This document shows positions 52,901-62,752 of a DNA stretch of 64,000 nucleotides, piece by piece. Within the stretch, counting starts at the first letter, position 1. Every line of letters starts with the position of its first letter. Origin of the DNA: Sugiyamaella lignohabitans. Its lineage: Eukaryota; Ascomycota; Dipodascomycetes; Dipodascales; Trichomonascaceae. A program made the position numbers and the translations under genes. The notes under the pieces are model-generated. The model was not told where the DNA came from, ran no database searches, and saw only the letters and a list, made by a program, of their open reading frames with translations. The stretch covers positions 2,976,001-3,040,000 of the forward strand of contig NC_031674.1 of assembly GCF_001640025.1 (NCBI RefSeq), given 5' to 3'.

Positions 52901-55900
52901 GGAGAACCAAAAGCATCAAAAGAAGAGCCCTATAAAGAGCTTTTCCAGCTTTTGACAACAGATTTCTTGACTGTCCTTGGACATTCAAATTGGCCAGCTG
53001 CAGAAATCATGGTTACAATTATTCTCGTTACATTGCTTCCTTACACGACCTCAGAGGTTGCTTATTCTGCTAACTTTGCTTTTGAAGTGCTGGGAATGAT
53101 TGCTCCCTATCTATACAAAGTGAAGATAATTTCAGAAAATTTAAGACATCTGGAATCTCAAGAGGTCAAGATTTCCATTTTGCCCCCCATAAATGTTAAT
53201 GTGAGTCAAGTCAAAGGTATCCTGGACGATATGGAGATTGTTTTAGCCCCTCAGGTTTCCAGTACTCATTCCAACTCATATTCTTATCTGTCTAGTTTGT
53301 TTTTGTTTGAAATATTGTCCTTGTGCAAAGCTGACAATGTTGCTGAAGAGATTAAGGAGCTCTGTTTGAGATTTGTTGACAACTGCGAATCAAATGGAGC
53401 ATATGGGCAGATAACACTTGTTCCCATGCATAACTCAAGTCATGGCGACGTCACTACCAGTTATAGCAGGTTACTGACACTGCGACCAATTGCACTCTAC
53501 TATGACATTATTGTTCGTAATGTCATTGATACTATTTGCATAAGCAAAAAGACGACTATTAGGACCAAAGCGTTTTCTGTCTTGAAAGGGCTACGTAGAG
53601 AAGATTCCGAATTACTATCGAACCAATCATTGATGGACTCAGTCCAGCGCTTGTTGGGTCCAAGTGAATCTACCTCGATTCGCGATGGCGCTTTGGAAGT
53701 GTTTGGCGACCAAGTTCTATTACAGCCTGAAGATGCAGGTGAAAAGTATAAAACCATATGTCACTTGTGCAATGACCCTACAGCCGGAATCTCACTTAAG
53801 AAAAGGGCGATTGATTATTGTAGTCGGTTATTGACATTAACGCAAGACCAAGAAATAAAAGTGGGAATTATTTGCTGTTTCTGCCTAGGTCTTAAGGATG
53901 ATGATCAGAGCATCATTGATACAATGATGTCTACTCTGACTAGACATCTATTCCCGCGCGATCTTGAATCTCCGAAAGATCATTTGCAAGTGAACTTTCT
54001 ATTAGAATTCAATAGCTCTGACAATGGTCGGGATCGCACAGAATTTTTAGAATTGGCGATCAGTAAGATACTTGGACCCGGATCGCAGCGTACGCCTGAG
54101 CTAAACAAATCTGCCCAGAAGCTCGTGGACACTTTATTTGAGAGGGAACATCAAAACTATAGTCAAGCATTGGGAGATGGGAATAAACAGTATTCCTCAA
54201 GTTTTTTGAAATTGATAGGAATATTTGCGAAGGCAGATGGAACTCTGGTGAGCGCCGACCAACTTTCCAGCTTACTATCTTTGTTGCAGGACAGTTCTCT
54301 AGACGTCTCTGTTGATACAGTTTCCGAGACCATGGCAATCTTAAGATACGGTTTAAATACAAAGAAAGTTATGGACAGATCCTTTTTAAGCAAATTCCAA
54401 GAATATCTCAAGATACAACTCACTAGTCATAAACGGCCATCTGATATGATTCATATTGCAGTGTGTCTAAGCATCAGCAGCAACCTGATGGGGAACACGG
54501 ATCGGATTTGGCTTTTTTTGGCAAACTCATTCCAGAATCTCAAGAAATTCGAGCGCAATATTCAGTTATTTGCGAAGAGCGAGAAGAATATGCAGCAGTA
54601 TAGACTGATTGCTAGAATCGTTAGTAATCTCACCCGTTACTGCCCTTTGGATAAAAGTTATGTGGAAAAAGCATCTCCGTCAAAGGGTCAATACAGCACA
54701 ATGTCGGAACTTGTTGTAGGTCATTATTTGATACCATTTGTGAAGCCTGCAGTTGATATTTCAATTAGAAAGGTTGCTCTCCGTGCTATAGGAACCATAC
54801 TGATTGGCGAACCGGGAATTTTTACCAAAATTCGTGACGTGAAACTGTTGTACGATAGAGTAATGCTTTCGAACAGTAAATATGAGATTGACCATGAAGA
54901 TTTCTTCGAAAAGAACTCTGCTGAGGTTCGATACCTAGACGAAAAATTACTTGTTCTCAAAACGATAGACGAACTTCTGAGATTGGAAGAAGAAGCAGCT
55001 AATTTGAAGTTGATTGAGAGGGCCCGAGATAACAACAAATCCTCTAGTAAGGATAAGGCAGTGATTGATTTAGATAGTTTGCAGGGTCGGGCGCAGAATA
55101 CGTTTCGAGATGCAGCCACTTCGAGCATTATTCAAGCTTACTTAGATTGTATCCTCAAGGCTTCACTTTCCACAGATCCAGAGTATTCACAGTGGGCTGC
55201 TGAGACGTTGTCAGCTTCGATTCGGCAAAATTTCGCTGATCCTAATCGGTCAGCTAAAGTTATTGTTGCATTGGAAGCAAGTAGCTCGCGACAAGTGGTT
55301 CATGGAGCAAAATTAGCACACGAGAGGATACATGAAAAGTTTCAATCCCGGGTAGAACAGATCTATGCTGAGGGTATCAAGTTGGCGGCACGTTGCCATC
55401 GAAATGTCCCTGGAAGGTTTCTTGGACGGTTTAACAACAACGGAACTGTTGGGCCGTTCCGTATAATTTGGTCAATATTGAAGGAGAAAAAAGGTAGACG
55501 GGGATTTTTAGATAGTCTGATGAGAAAGATAGTGATAAATTGGGAGAAGGATGGCGACCCAGTCAGAGATTTAGCTTTTTTAAAAGAAAATTTGAACTAC
55601 GCAACATTTGTTTGTTACGGTCTGGCTGATCTGGTTTTTGCAGAAGGAGAGGAAGTTTTACGAATTATTGTTGAAGTTAATCATATCTTGTCGACCATGG
55701 GTGCTGATTTTGCAGTTGCAATCACTGCTTTGTATGATTCTGGTCAAGGTGATAAGGTTAGTGACGAAAGATGGAATTGCTTGGGCGAAGCCGCATGTTT
55801 GTTCTTATTGTTGGTTAGATTCAGGGAGTTTTTAAAGATAGCTTATGATATCCCTGAAAGCAAAGTCAAAGATTACACGGAGAAAAAGGGCTCAAGAGAC

Positions 55901-56242
55901 TTCAAAATTGAGTTACGAGAAGATTTTGAGTTAGATATTGATGCACTTGTTGCTAGCAGAGTTGAAGTCATGTCGAGAAAGGAGAATTTATTATTAATCT
56001 GGCAGTTGTTGATTGAAGTCGAAGGAGATAGTACTAGCGCTGATATTATAGAATGGATACAAGGAAAATTGGATGACGATGTGAAAATAAAAATGAAAGC
56101 TGTAATATCGCCGTCAACGTCTCCGGTAAAGAAAAGAGGTGCTAGTCAATCACCTTCTAAAAGGCGAAAACCTGTGTCTTTCAGTGACCATGTCGTGGAC
56201 TGCGAAGAGAGTTCGTCACCCAAAAAGAAGATACGTTTTTAG
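49968..56242 (+). CDS. SCC2: Cohesin loader subunit Scc2 (NIPBL/Mis4) (four exons)
   Basis: Exons 49968-51063, 51119-51245, 51294-51370 and 51423-56242 keep phase (1, 2, 1) and encode 2039 residues. Scc2 with Scc4 loads cohesin onto chromosomes and stimulates its ATPase. The N-terminal 365 residues are Gln/Tyr/Pro-rich and disordered, as in other fungal Scc2 proteins whose N-terminus threads through Scc4. The small exons encode LLQLPRVSQVE...LRIIKKVKKYFRG and LQLGPLAKAVWEGLRMEA. Exon 4 holds the HEAT-repeat hook, including RTKAFSVLKGLRREDSELL, SIRDGALEVFGDQVLLQPE and the NIPBL C-terminal ARCHRNVPGRFLGRFNNNG. The tail carries a basic cluster (SPVKKRGASQSPSKRRKP). S. cerevisiae Scc2 is 1493 residues. 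Exon 4 is secure; exons 1-3 as part of the same gene rest on phase, spacing and intron signals. Confidence 0.85.
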
Positions 56243-56884
56243 TCTGTAGATTTTTGTTATGAATTATTTATTGTTTTAAAACAGAGTTCTCGCTTGTTGC
56301 TCTGCCATATCGGATGAGCGGGGAAATTAACGGGAAAGCAATGCTTGTGTCAGAATTGACTAATCGGCTCTGAAGGGGGGTGTTGGTCACGGTTAGCGGT
56401 CAGCATATATTGACGGCTTCCTCCAAAGAATTACAGATCGGGATTCTCAGGACAGATGTGTTGACCAGGCTGTATGAACCATCTCAGTTCGCCTACACAT
56501 AAGGGATTTGTATTTTTTTTCTTTGGTTTAGTGATCATGTACAGCAGAGTTGGTACTTATGTATCTAAATTATCAGCCAAGATCATGACGATTCTATAAG
56601 CCTGGCAATATTTTCTTAGCAAGCTTGCTGGGAGATGCCTAGGGAATGATTTCAGCTATTCATATTGACCCCCAAGACATGGTCTGGATATTAAATAGAG
56701 AAGACACACCTTAATTTTGTCAAACATAGCTGTGAATTCTGGAATTACCATACGTCACATTATAGTACAACATTTGTGAATGGCATGAGCCATTGCATCT
56801 TTCAGCAGGCACTCCTACCGCCCAGCTCAAAGTACCGCCTAAATTATACAAAGACATAATTCAAAGTTCATGCATTCCTTGAGC
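56243..56884. other. Convergent intergenic region, SCC2 / acinus-like gene
   Basis: At 642 bases this is long for a tail-to-tail gap in this window, where others are 50-200 bases. I looked for tRNA, snoRNA and short coding frames on both strands and could support none. A weak C/D-box-like pair near 56310-56376 is listed under rejected items. Confidence 0.4.
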
Positions 56885-57985
56885 TTAACGCGCTTCTCTA
56901 AATTTAATCGAAGGATTTGTCCTCGTCCATAGAATGGGCAAGCCCCTCCTTGAATCGCTTCTGGGCTTCGCAACGCTTGAATTACTGGGGCCACTAGGTA
57001 AAGCCTTAGTTTGACTGTGTCCATTGGCGTTCGGCTTATTTACTTTGGTACTGTGAGGAACTAGTGTTAGCTCTACACCTGTGTCATTGACGGTGTACAG
57101 AACTTTCATCTTACGCCATGGACCTTTGGAGTCATCAGCTTCTTCAGCAAATTTATGAGCAGTTTCTTCAGGAATAAAGTCAGCAAAAAGTTGCTTTCTT
57201 GACAACTCACCACTAGGATATCGGCTCCTGTGAATCGCAGTGCGCGCTCTCGTTGCAACTTCTGTTGATGAGAATGTGACAAAACAGTGAGTTTTTAGTT
57301 TATCCATCCAGAAATATGATGCTGATTCTTCAGCAACACCCTCAACATACTCCTGAAATGCTGAGGATACTAATGGTCTCGAGAGGTTGCTCACATAAAG
57401 CGTGTTCGTCGCTGGGTGAATGGCTGCTCCATGGCTTCGCGCCTTTTTAGGAGCAGGCGCAGATGTATCATCTAGAGTCGGAGATGAAGCCCTTTTAAAG
57501 GAGTTTAGCTGTTCTGCATCAGTGCTTGTAGTTTCTGGTATACCAGTATCTTCTGCCTGTTCTCCATTGGCCAACGCACTCAAAGACTCTTCACCATTCG
57601 AACCGCTCTTAGAAAGTTTTGTGTCATCGTTGGGATCGTTTTTCTCAGCATCCGTTGCACTGGGGTCTTCGGTTCCATTTGCTGCAATTTCTGGCTCCTG
57701 CTCATCTTGGTTCTCACGCGCGCTGAGTGTTGGTGTTTCGGTTTCAACTGCCCTGTCATCGGTCTTCTTATTTTCATTTTCATTTTCATTTTCTAACTCA
57801 TCTTGTTGCACCTCACCGGTTTCTTCTTCAGTTTGCTCTACATCGCCAGCTTTGGGCTGGAGTGCTTCAGCAAGTCTATCCACCAACTGCTGCTTTAGAC
57901 CAGCAGTGCTCAAACCTAAATTTTTCAATCTATTTTTTAGATCAACCACTTTAAGGTTATTTAGTTGAGAGATTTCGTCAGTCAT
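56885..57985 (-). CDS. Acinus-like SAP and RRM domain protein
   Basis: The leftward single exon encodes 366 residues. An N-terminal SAP motif occupies about 10-45 (LKVVDLKNRLKNLGLSTAGLKQQLVDRL), a DNA- or RNA-binding helix pair. Residues 50-170 are acidic, with an Asn-Glu repeat near 67-72. Residues 178-185 form a basic patch (APKKARSH). The RRM begins with TNTLYVSNLSRPLVSSAFQEYV near 193. It contains YFWMDKLKTHCFVTFSSTEVATRARTAIHRSRYP, which closely resembles the acinus RRM (FWIDKIKSHCFVTY). Acinus joins RNPS1 and SAP18 in the ASAP complex on spliced mRNA. The end (LPILWTRTNPSIKFREA) is only loosely like the RNPS1/SAP18-binding motif. S. cerevisiae has no acinus. Domain calls are strong; the ASAP role is inferred. 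Confidence 0.8.
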   Translation of the reverse strand: MTDEISQLNNLKVVDLKNRLKNLGLSTAGLKQQLVDRLAEALQPKAGDVEQTEEETGEVQQDELENENENENKKTDDRAVETETPTLSARENQDEQEPEIAANGTEDPSATDAEKNDPNDDTKLSKSGSNGEESLSALANGEQAEDTGIPETTSTDAEQLNSFKRASSPTLDDTSAPAPKKARSHGAAIHPATNTLYVSNLSRPLVSSAFQEYVEGVAEESASYFWMDKLKTHCFVTFSSTEVATRARTAIHRSRYPSGELSRKQLFADFIPEETAHKFAEEADDSKGPWRKMKVLYTVNDTGVELTLVPHSTKVNKPNANGHSQTKALPSGPSNSSVAKPRSDSRRGLPILWTRTNPSIKFREAR

Positions 57986-58231
57986 CGTATTTTTTGATAT
58001 TGGGATATAATTGTACAGTCTGTGTTATGTCTCGAAAGTCGCGTATTAACCTGGGTGGATTCCAAATAATTCTTATAAGCAAATCTATGATACTAAAGGG
58101 TCGGTGCATAGCGTAGCCCTGCATTACACGTATAGATCATCCATCATTATCAGCGAGATATAATTAAGTAAACAGTCTTTTGATCATTCAATATAAGTAC
58201 GGATAATTTTTGCACGTTTTATTAACTTATC
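57986..58231. promoter_or_regulatory. Divergent promoter, acinus-like / membrane protein
   Basis: These 246 bases separate two divergent genes; I can name no specific motif in them. Confidence 0.35.
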
Positions 58232-59278
58232 ATGTCTGGTGACGCTGTAGTAGAGCTAATACAGACTCTAAAGCAGTCTAAGGGACTGATGATCATTTTG
58301 GCCCAGTTCATCCTCCCTAGGCTATACAGTGCAATCATGACCCGTAAGAGACGTGTGGCTCGAACATTGACTATACCCATATTTCTAGCGGTTGTCATCT
58401 CTATATTTACTGGAGTTGTCCAGATTATCTACACGCGGTATCTCCTCTCGTCAAGAGTGAATGTGATAAAGTTGGTTGGGGGACGGATTCAGACAGCAGG
58501 GAACGTGATAGCATCACGACTGAGGCGATTGCAAGGGGTCGATGCATCTAAATATGAATTGCTGATGTCGCGGTTTGAACAGCAACCGTTTAGGGCTTTG
58601 TACACTGTGTTTGGTCCTAGTATAGGTGAGTGTGTTTGGTGTGATTTCAAGTTGTCTAGTGAAATTTATGTTGACGAACACACTCGCTATCAGTTAATCC
58701 AGTATATTGCACCAGAAGTTCTCTGGCCCTATATTGTCAATGCGGCAGTGACCCTATTCAGTACATCGCTTTGGACTAAGGAAACACGAAACTTGCGAAC
58801 CCCAGCCATTATTTGTCTGGCTCTTGCTGCGGCATACGACCTATATGGCTTCGCAACTTATTCATATACTGAAAATTCCGAACTTACCAACCCCGATTGG
58901 TTTTATTGGCGTCAGTTTATGTATCGTGGATACATCTTGTTTGCTTATAATGGGGTTATGGCTTTGTTGTATTTCCTTGCGGGCACTGGTCGCCTCTTCG
59001 ACACAGAAGACCCAGTTGATACTAAGTTGATTGCCGCACGAGATTTACTAAACGATGCTGTACATAAGTCTCAGGTGGAGAATGCTCTTCGCTCCGTAGT
59101 TAGAGAGTCGGATTATTATAGGAACAAGCATAACACATATTGGAAGCACAATACTGAACTACGAAGCCAATTTGATGACGACGTCGAAGTCCAGGAGGCT
59201 AGAGATAACGGTATGGAAAGAATGAATGTGGGCCGTCGTCGAAGTGAATATCTCGCCCTGGTTAATAGCTACGCTTGA
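58232..59278 (+). CDS. Polytopic membrane protein of unknown function, fungal family
   Basis: This single exon encodes 348 residues from the ATG at 58232. I do not recognise a characterised family. Hydrophobic segments lie near residues 48-70 (IPIFLAVVISIFTGVVQIIYT), 167-185 (ILWPYIVNAAVTLFS region), 193-213 (PAIICLALAAAYDLYGF) and 233-255 (YILFAYNGVMALLYFLAG). A conserved-looking CxxC pair (ECVWCDF) sits just before the second membrane segment, next to the phrase YTVFGPSIGE. The C-terminal 80 residues are helical, charged and probably cytosolic. I recall uncharacterised filamentous-fungal membrane proteins with a similar FGP...CPFC segment and membrane layout, but cannot verify this. It converges on SCC4 with a 66-bp gap. 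Confidence 0.7.
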   Translation: MSGDAVVELIQTLKQSKGLMIILAQFILPRLYSAIMTRKRRVARTLTIPIFLAVVISIFTGVVQIIYTRYLLSSRVNVIKLVGGRIQTAGNVIASRLRRLQGVDASKYELLMSRFEQQPFRALYTVFGPSIGECVWCDFKLSSEIYVDEHTRYQLIQYIAPEVLWPYIVNAAVTLFSTSLWTKETRNLRTPAIICLALAAAYDLYGFATYSYTENSELTNPDWFYWRQFMYRGYILFAYNGVMALLYFLAGTGRLFDTEDPVDTKLIAARDLLNDAVHKSQVENALRSVVRESDYYRNKHNTYWKHNTELRSQFDDDVEVQEARDNGMERMNVGRRRSEYLALVNSYA

Positions 59279-59344
59279 AGTTACAAACTATTTATTAATT
59301 GATATTATTACATAAACAGCACATGTAGGCATCGAGGTATTAAC

Positions 59345-61444
59345 TCAGATACGAAATTCTGGACCATCCTGCTGAAGGTGCTCTTGATAGCTAAGCAAAT
59401 TTGGTCGCAATTTTTCAAATATTTGATCATCTAAACGTTTCTGCTCGTCAGCTAACTTGGTCTTTCCAGAAGCCATATTTCTCTGAGTAAGAACTTCTCC
59501 CAACAGTAGTTTCCATATATCAGGGGCATGGCGGTATGCAAATTTCACCATTACCTCGCTATACGTCATAGACTTCGCACTGTTTGCCGGGTATTTGCCG
59601 AATATATAATAACAAGCAGTGTCAGCAAAATTCGGTGGCACATCGTCATTCCTCTTGGGCAGATAAGTCATATCAATCAATTTTTGCGACAGAAGTCCTC
59701 GTTGAACAGAATCTGTAACTATAGACTGACTTTCAAACCTCACCAAACTCCACAGTCTGGATATCGCTTGACTTTCTTCCGTTTTGCAGTAAGTATTCAT
59801 GAATTCTGTGTAGGGAAGAATATTAGGGAGATAAATAGTGTCATCAGGACCCAATAGCGCAAAAGCAAATGTGATCGCAAGTGCAATAACCTCCCGATCA
59901 GGATATCGAACGAGTTGCTTCTCCCTGTCTCGTGGCTCAACAGTTAAAAAATCGCTCGCGCTTTGAATGATATCCGTATAATTGATGTAAGCTTGATAGA
60001 AATAGCCCAGAGATTGTAGGTAAATACCTTCGAGAAGTTTACAATGGTTCAAATACAATTTGTTATCCGGATTATCGCTGTCGAACTTGGGGTACAATGA
60101 GTCGATTATATCAGGGGTCTGTTGCAGAAGTTTGGTGTTATTGGGAATAAATCTTGACAAACATTGCAGCCATCTTATCGCAAATCCTAACTGGAGTGGT
60201 AAAGAATCTAACGGGTAAGATTTATCAGGATCGTATAGATGCTTATAATGGCCAGCAAGTTTATCAAATCCCTCAGCCGCCTTGTCAGGATATCCTCCGA
60301 CCCATTTGACAATACTTTCAACATAAGTTTCCAGATTCTCAAGATTCTGGAACGGACTTTCTATTGAAAAGCCGAAATTAGCCCATGCGATCGATATTTC
60401 GAAAAATGGGTCAGAAGTTTCCGTCTGTTGTTGGTCATTTATATTGGTTGTGAATGACAAATTTAAATGTTGTTCCTTCAGAATTTTGATGATCGCTTTA
60501 AAGTTAACAAGTATATCATTCAATTTTGAATTGTTGCCAGTAGCATGAATCTGACACATCAATCTTCCTGTATAATACATGAGCAAAAGTGGTTTCAAGT
60601 CTTGTCGTGAAAGAATTGTGTGAAAAAATGGGCTTTTAACAAATGCATTTAAAAATCTCCCTGCCTCAGCAATTTTCATACCTTTGATTAATAAATATGA
60701 TCGGATGATATAGCCCAAAACCAAAATTATTGGAGGTGTTGCTTTATTGATGCCCGATATTGTTTTGCTTATCAACAAATCGCCCTTATCATGTGAAGGA
60801 TTGTGAGTTATCCCTCTAAATTCTACCAGGTAATTTAGTCTTTCGGCATACAATAAGTTATTTGGAAATAACTCGGCGCCTAGAAACATTAGGAGATAGA
60901 GATAATTGACGGCCAGAGGGACTTTCTTGTTTACTCGATAAATATAATTGGCCAATTCTTGGTCGCTATAATTTTGCATGTTGGGGTTATGGGCGGCATT
61001 CTGGACAGCAAATCCGAGGCTTATTTCTAACTTGATCGTTTTCTCTATACTTTCATAACTAGTTTTGAGAGAATTGGTGGCCAACTTATATTTCCCCTGC
61101 GCATGAGCAGCACGGATCTCTAGAATCCTTAATTGAATTATTTTGTCGAAGGCCTTTGCACGCGTACATAGCAAAATTCCATTATGGATTATCTTCAAAG
61201 TTTCATCTTCGGCTATGTACTTTTTAGAGCTATCGTCAATCACTAGCAGGTGTGCCAGAGATATGTGAATAGATATTTCTGTTTCCAAGCCTAAGTGCGC
61301 AGGTTCTTCCAATACACTTTTGAAAATTGCTACGGCTAAATCAACAAGCTGCTGTCGTAACTTTCCCGTATGACGACTTGCTTCCGCTACATATTCGTTA
61401 GCGACTGCTAAAAGATTGATAGTATTGCCATCTATTTTATCCAT
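59345..61444 (-). CDS. SCC4: Cohesin loader subunit Scc4 (Mau2), TPR protein
   Basis: The leftward single exon encodes 699 residues from the ATG at 61444. Scc4/Mau2 is a TPR superhelix that wraps the Scc2 N-terminus and targets the loader to chromatin. The start NTINLLAVANEYVAEASRHTGKL aligns with the S. cerevisiae Scc4 N-terminus (ISQVYHLAQEYRDHA). Further landmarks are ISIHISLAHLLVIDDSSKKYIAEDETLKIIHNGILLC and PLAVNYLYLLMFLGAELFP. The C-terminus ends NLLSYQEHLQQDGPEFRI. The open frame runs upstream to a TTG with an in-frame ATG at 61591; this would add 49 residues that do not fit the family. Sequence divergence in this family is high, so the call rests on the N-terminal match, TPR character and length (S. 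cerevisiae 624). Confidence 0.78.
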   Translation of the reverse strand: MDKIDGNTINLLAVANEYVAEASRHTGKLRQQLVDLAVAIFKSVLEEPAHLGLETEISIHISLAHLLVIDDSSKKYIAEDETLKIIHNGILLCTRAKAFDKIIQLRILEIRAAHAQGKYKLATNSLKTSYESIEKTIKLEISLGFAVQNAAHNPNMQNYSDQELANYIYRVNKKVPLAVNYLYLLMFLGAELFPNNLLYAERLNYLVEFRGITHNPSHDKGDLLISKTISGINKATPPIILVLGYIIRSYLLIKGMKIAEAGRFLNAFVKSPFFHTILSRQDLKPLLLMYYTGRLMCQIHATGNNSKLNDILVNFKAIIKILKEQHLNLSFTTNINDQQQTETSDPFFEISIAWANFGFSIESPFQNLENLETYVESIVKWVGGYPDKAAEGFDKLAGHYKHLYDPDKSYPLDSLPLQLGFAIRWLQCLSRFIPNNTKLLQQTPDIIDSLYPKFDSDNPDNKLYLNHCKLLEGIYLQSLGYFYQAYINYTDIIQSASDFLTVEPRDREKQLVRYPDREVIALAITFAFALLGPDDTIYLPNILPYTEFMNTYCKTEESQAISRLWSLVRFESQSIVTDSVQRGLLSQKLIDMTYLPKRNDDVPPNFADTACYYIFGKYPANSAKSMTYSEVMVKFAYRHAPDIWKLLLGEVLTQRNMASGKTKLADEQKRLDDQIFEKLRPNLLSYQEHLQQDGPEFRI

Positions 61445-62415
61445 AGTAATCACATCACAACTATCAGTAGTCGTATGTATCTCGATATACGCACTTATCA
61501 GGTTCACATTGTTCCTGGGTTGGGGTATTGTACTCAATCCAAAGGTCAATTGACCCTGAATGGGTATAGTGAAACCAACCCCTGATCCCATGATAATAAT
61601 AAGAAAAAAAAACAGTGCTGTTAACCGTCCATTACCGTCGCATTTCAAGTCAGAGGATTATTGTAAAATCATTTAAGTGGGTCTTTATACGTCCGCTAAA
61701 TCTCGTGTGTACAGTGGAATAGTAAAGAGATCTTCTTGTCGAACATTAGGATAAGATATTTCATATTCTAAACCAAAGGTTTCAAGGCTTTGTCAAGAGG
61801 AAAAAATCAATCTACCGAGGGAAAAAGTAGAGTGTCGAAGCTAATTCAAGTGATTAGAGAGAGAACACCATGAAAAGGCTTGCTTTCGACTTACATTTTG
61901 CATTGCGAGAAGATCATCGCTGCAACAACTTGCGTATCATCATGTGATTTGGATTTCGAGGAGCCCAAAGATAACCCCTACAATAGATTGAGAGTACCAA
62001 GAAAGTATTTTTTCCTGAAAGCGGCATTCTTCAGTATGAAGGCCAGTTATATACATTATTACCGAGAGACTCTTGACTGTGAGAGCAGTCCTCTACTGAC
62101 AGAGGCTTCTAGTTACCATGCTATATCTAGGACGGTTCTAATAGCCAGTCCCAAGTTATTTTTAGCCTTACTAGAATAACCTTGTGAGCTTCCAGATAAT
62201 GGAAGAGTATAAAGCATTTTCCTTCCAGCTAAATCGTGATGACCCGTAACTCACAGTATATCTTAGTAATGTCAACGTTCTACTTCGTCAAGGTTTGCAC
62301 AATCTTTATCTTATCGCCTCTAGCGTTGTTATCATCCAAATTGGGAAAAATACATTGCAACTTATGTGCGGCTTTGCCCCTTTTTGCAGTTTTTTTCTTT
62401 CTTCGATTTTCTTTT

Positions 62416-62432
62416 CCCTACACCCTAACCCT
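62416..62432. promoter_or_regulatory. CCCTA repeat cluster, Tbf1-like site 1
   Basis: CCCTACACCCTAACCCT contains three CCCTA/CCCT units, i.e. TTAGGG-type telomeric-repeat sequence on the minus strand. In yeasts the general regulatory factor Tbf1 binds ACCCTAA in promoters of snoRNA or ribosomal-protein genes. Binding here is inferred. Confidence 0.5.
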
Positions 62433-62445
62433 GAAAACTCACGAA

Positions 62446-62452
62446 TATATAA
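62446..62452 (+). promoter_or_regulatory. TATATAA element, candidate SPT15 TATA box
   Basis: TATATAA lies between the two CCCTAA clusters, about 575 bases before the SPT15 ATG. It marks the left end of a leader that lacks ATG triplets. Confidence 0.4.
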
Positions 62453-62506
62453 GGAGCAGCCACGCCGCCCGTTGGGAGTTTTTAAAAACAAAAAACCGTG
62501 AAGACT

Positions 62507-62517
62507 ACCCTAACCCT
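62507..62517. promoter_or_regulatory. ACCCTAACCCT, Tbf1-like site 2
   Basis: A second telomere-like element in the same orientation as site 1, 85 bases away. It runs into TTTAGGTT, so the short stretch is also partly self-complementary. Confidence 0.45.
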
Positions 62518-62550
62518 TTAGGTTGCAAGCTGAAAGATAATCGTTAGTGC

Positions 62551-62590
62551 ATCAAATCAATTACACGTACTCTGTGGGAATTGATTTGAT
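62551..62590 (+). other. Hairpin: 12-bp perfect inverted repeat with 16-base loop
   Basis: ATCAAATCAATT (62551-62562) and AATTGATTTGAT (62579-62590) are exact reverse complements around a 16-base spacer. It lies within the presumed SPT15 leader and would form a stem in RNA. Confidence 0.7.
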
Positions 62591-62720
62591 CTTACTGATT
62601 ATCATTTAAATTTGCATTTATTTATTTGAAGATTTTTCCAAGAAAATCATAATTGATCTTCTATCTTCTTGTTTGATTTGAGTGATCAAGTATATCTTTG
62701 TTGTGGGCGATTTGATTGTT

Positions 62721-62752
62721 GTCGTATAGATTGTGACACAATAGATTACGAC
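62721..62752 (+). other. Hairpin: GTCGTA...TACGAC enclosing ATTGTG-A-CACAAT
   Basis: Outer six-base arms (62721-62726 and 62747-62752) enclose inner six-base arms (62730-62735 and 62737-62742) separated by one base, with small internal mismatches between them. The one-base loop cannot close fully in RNA, so the inner part may instead be a protein-binding palindrome. Confidence 0.5.

Noticed and set aside
56310..56376. C/D-box snoRNA candidate (GGATGAG and CTGA)
   Set aside because: Box C has a mismatch in its core, there is no terminal stem, and I found no guide match I could assert.
57420..57968. 182-codon plus-strand frame rich in Ser, Phe and Val
   Set aside because: It is the mirror of the acidic, repetitive part of the acinus-like gene.
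61445..61648. 68-residue N-terminal extension of SCC4 with a hydrophobic stretch
   Set aside because: It starts at TTG, and the start at 61444 aligns with the known Scc4 N-terminus. The ATG at 61591 remains a weak alternative.
61880..62179. 99-codon frame in the SCC4-SPT15 gap
   Set aside because: It starts at TTG, the first ATG is far inside, and no motif is visible. An isolated non-conserved gene cannot be ruled out.
62236..62547. 103-codon frame with hydrophobic residues
   Set aside because: It overlaps the CCCTAA and TATA elements and its hydrophobicity follows from T-rich sequence.
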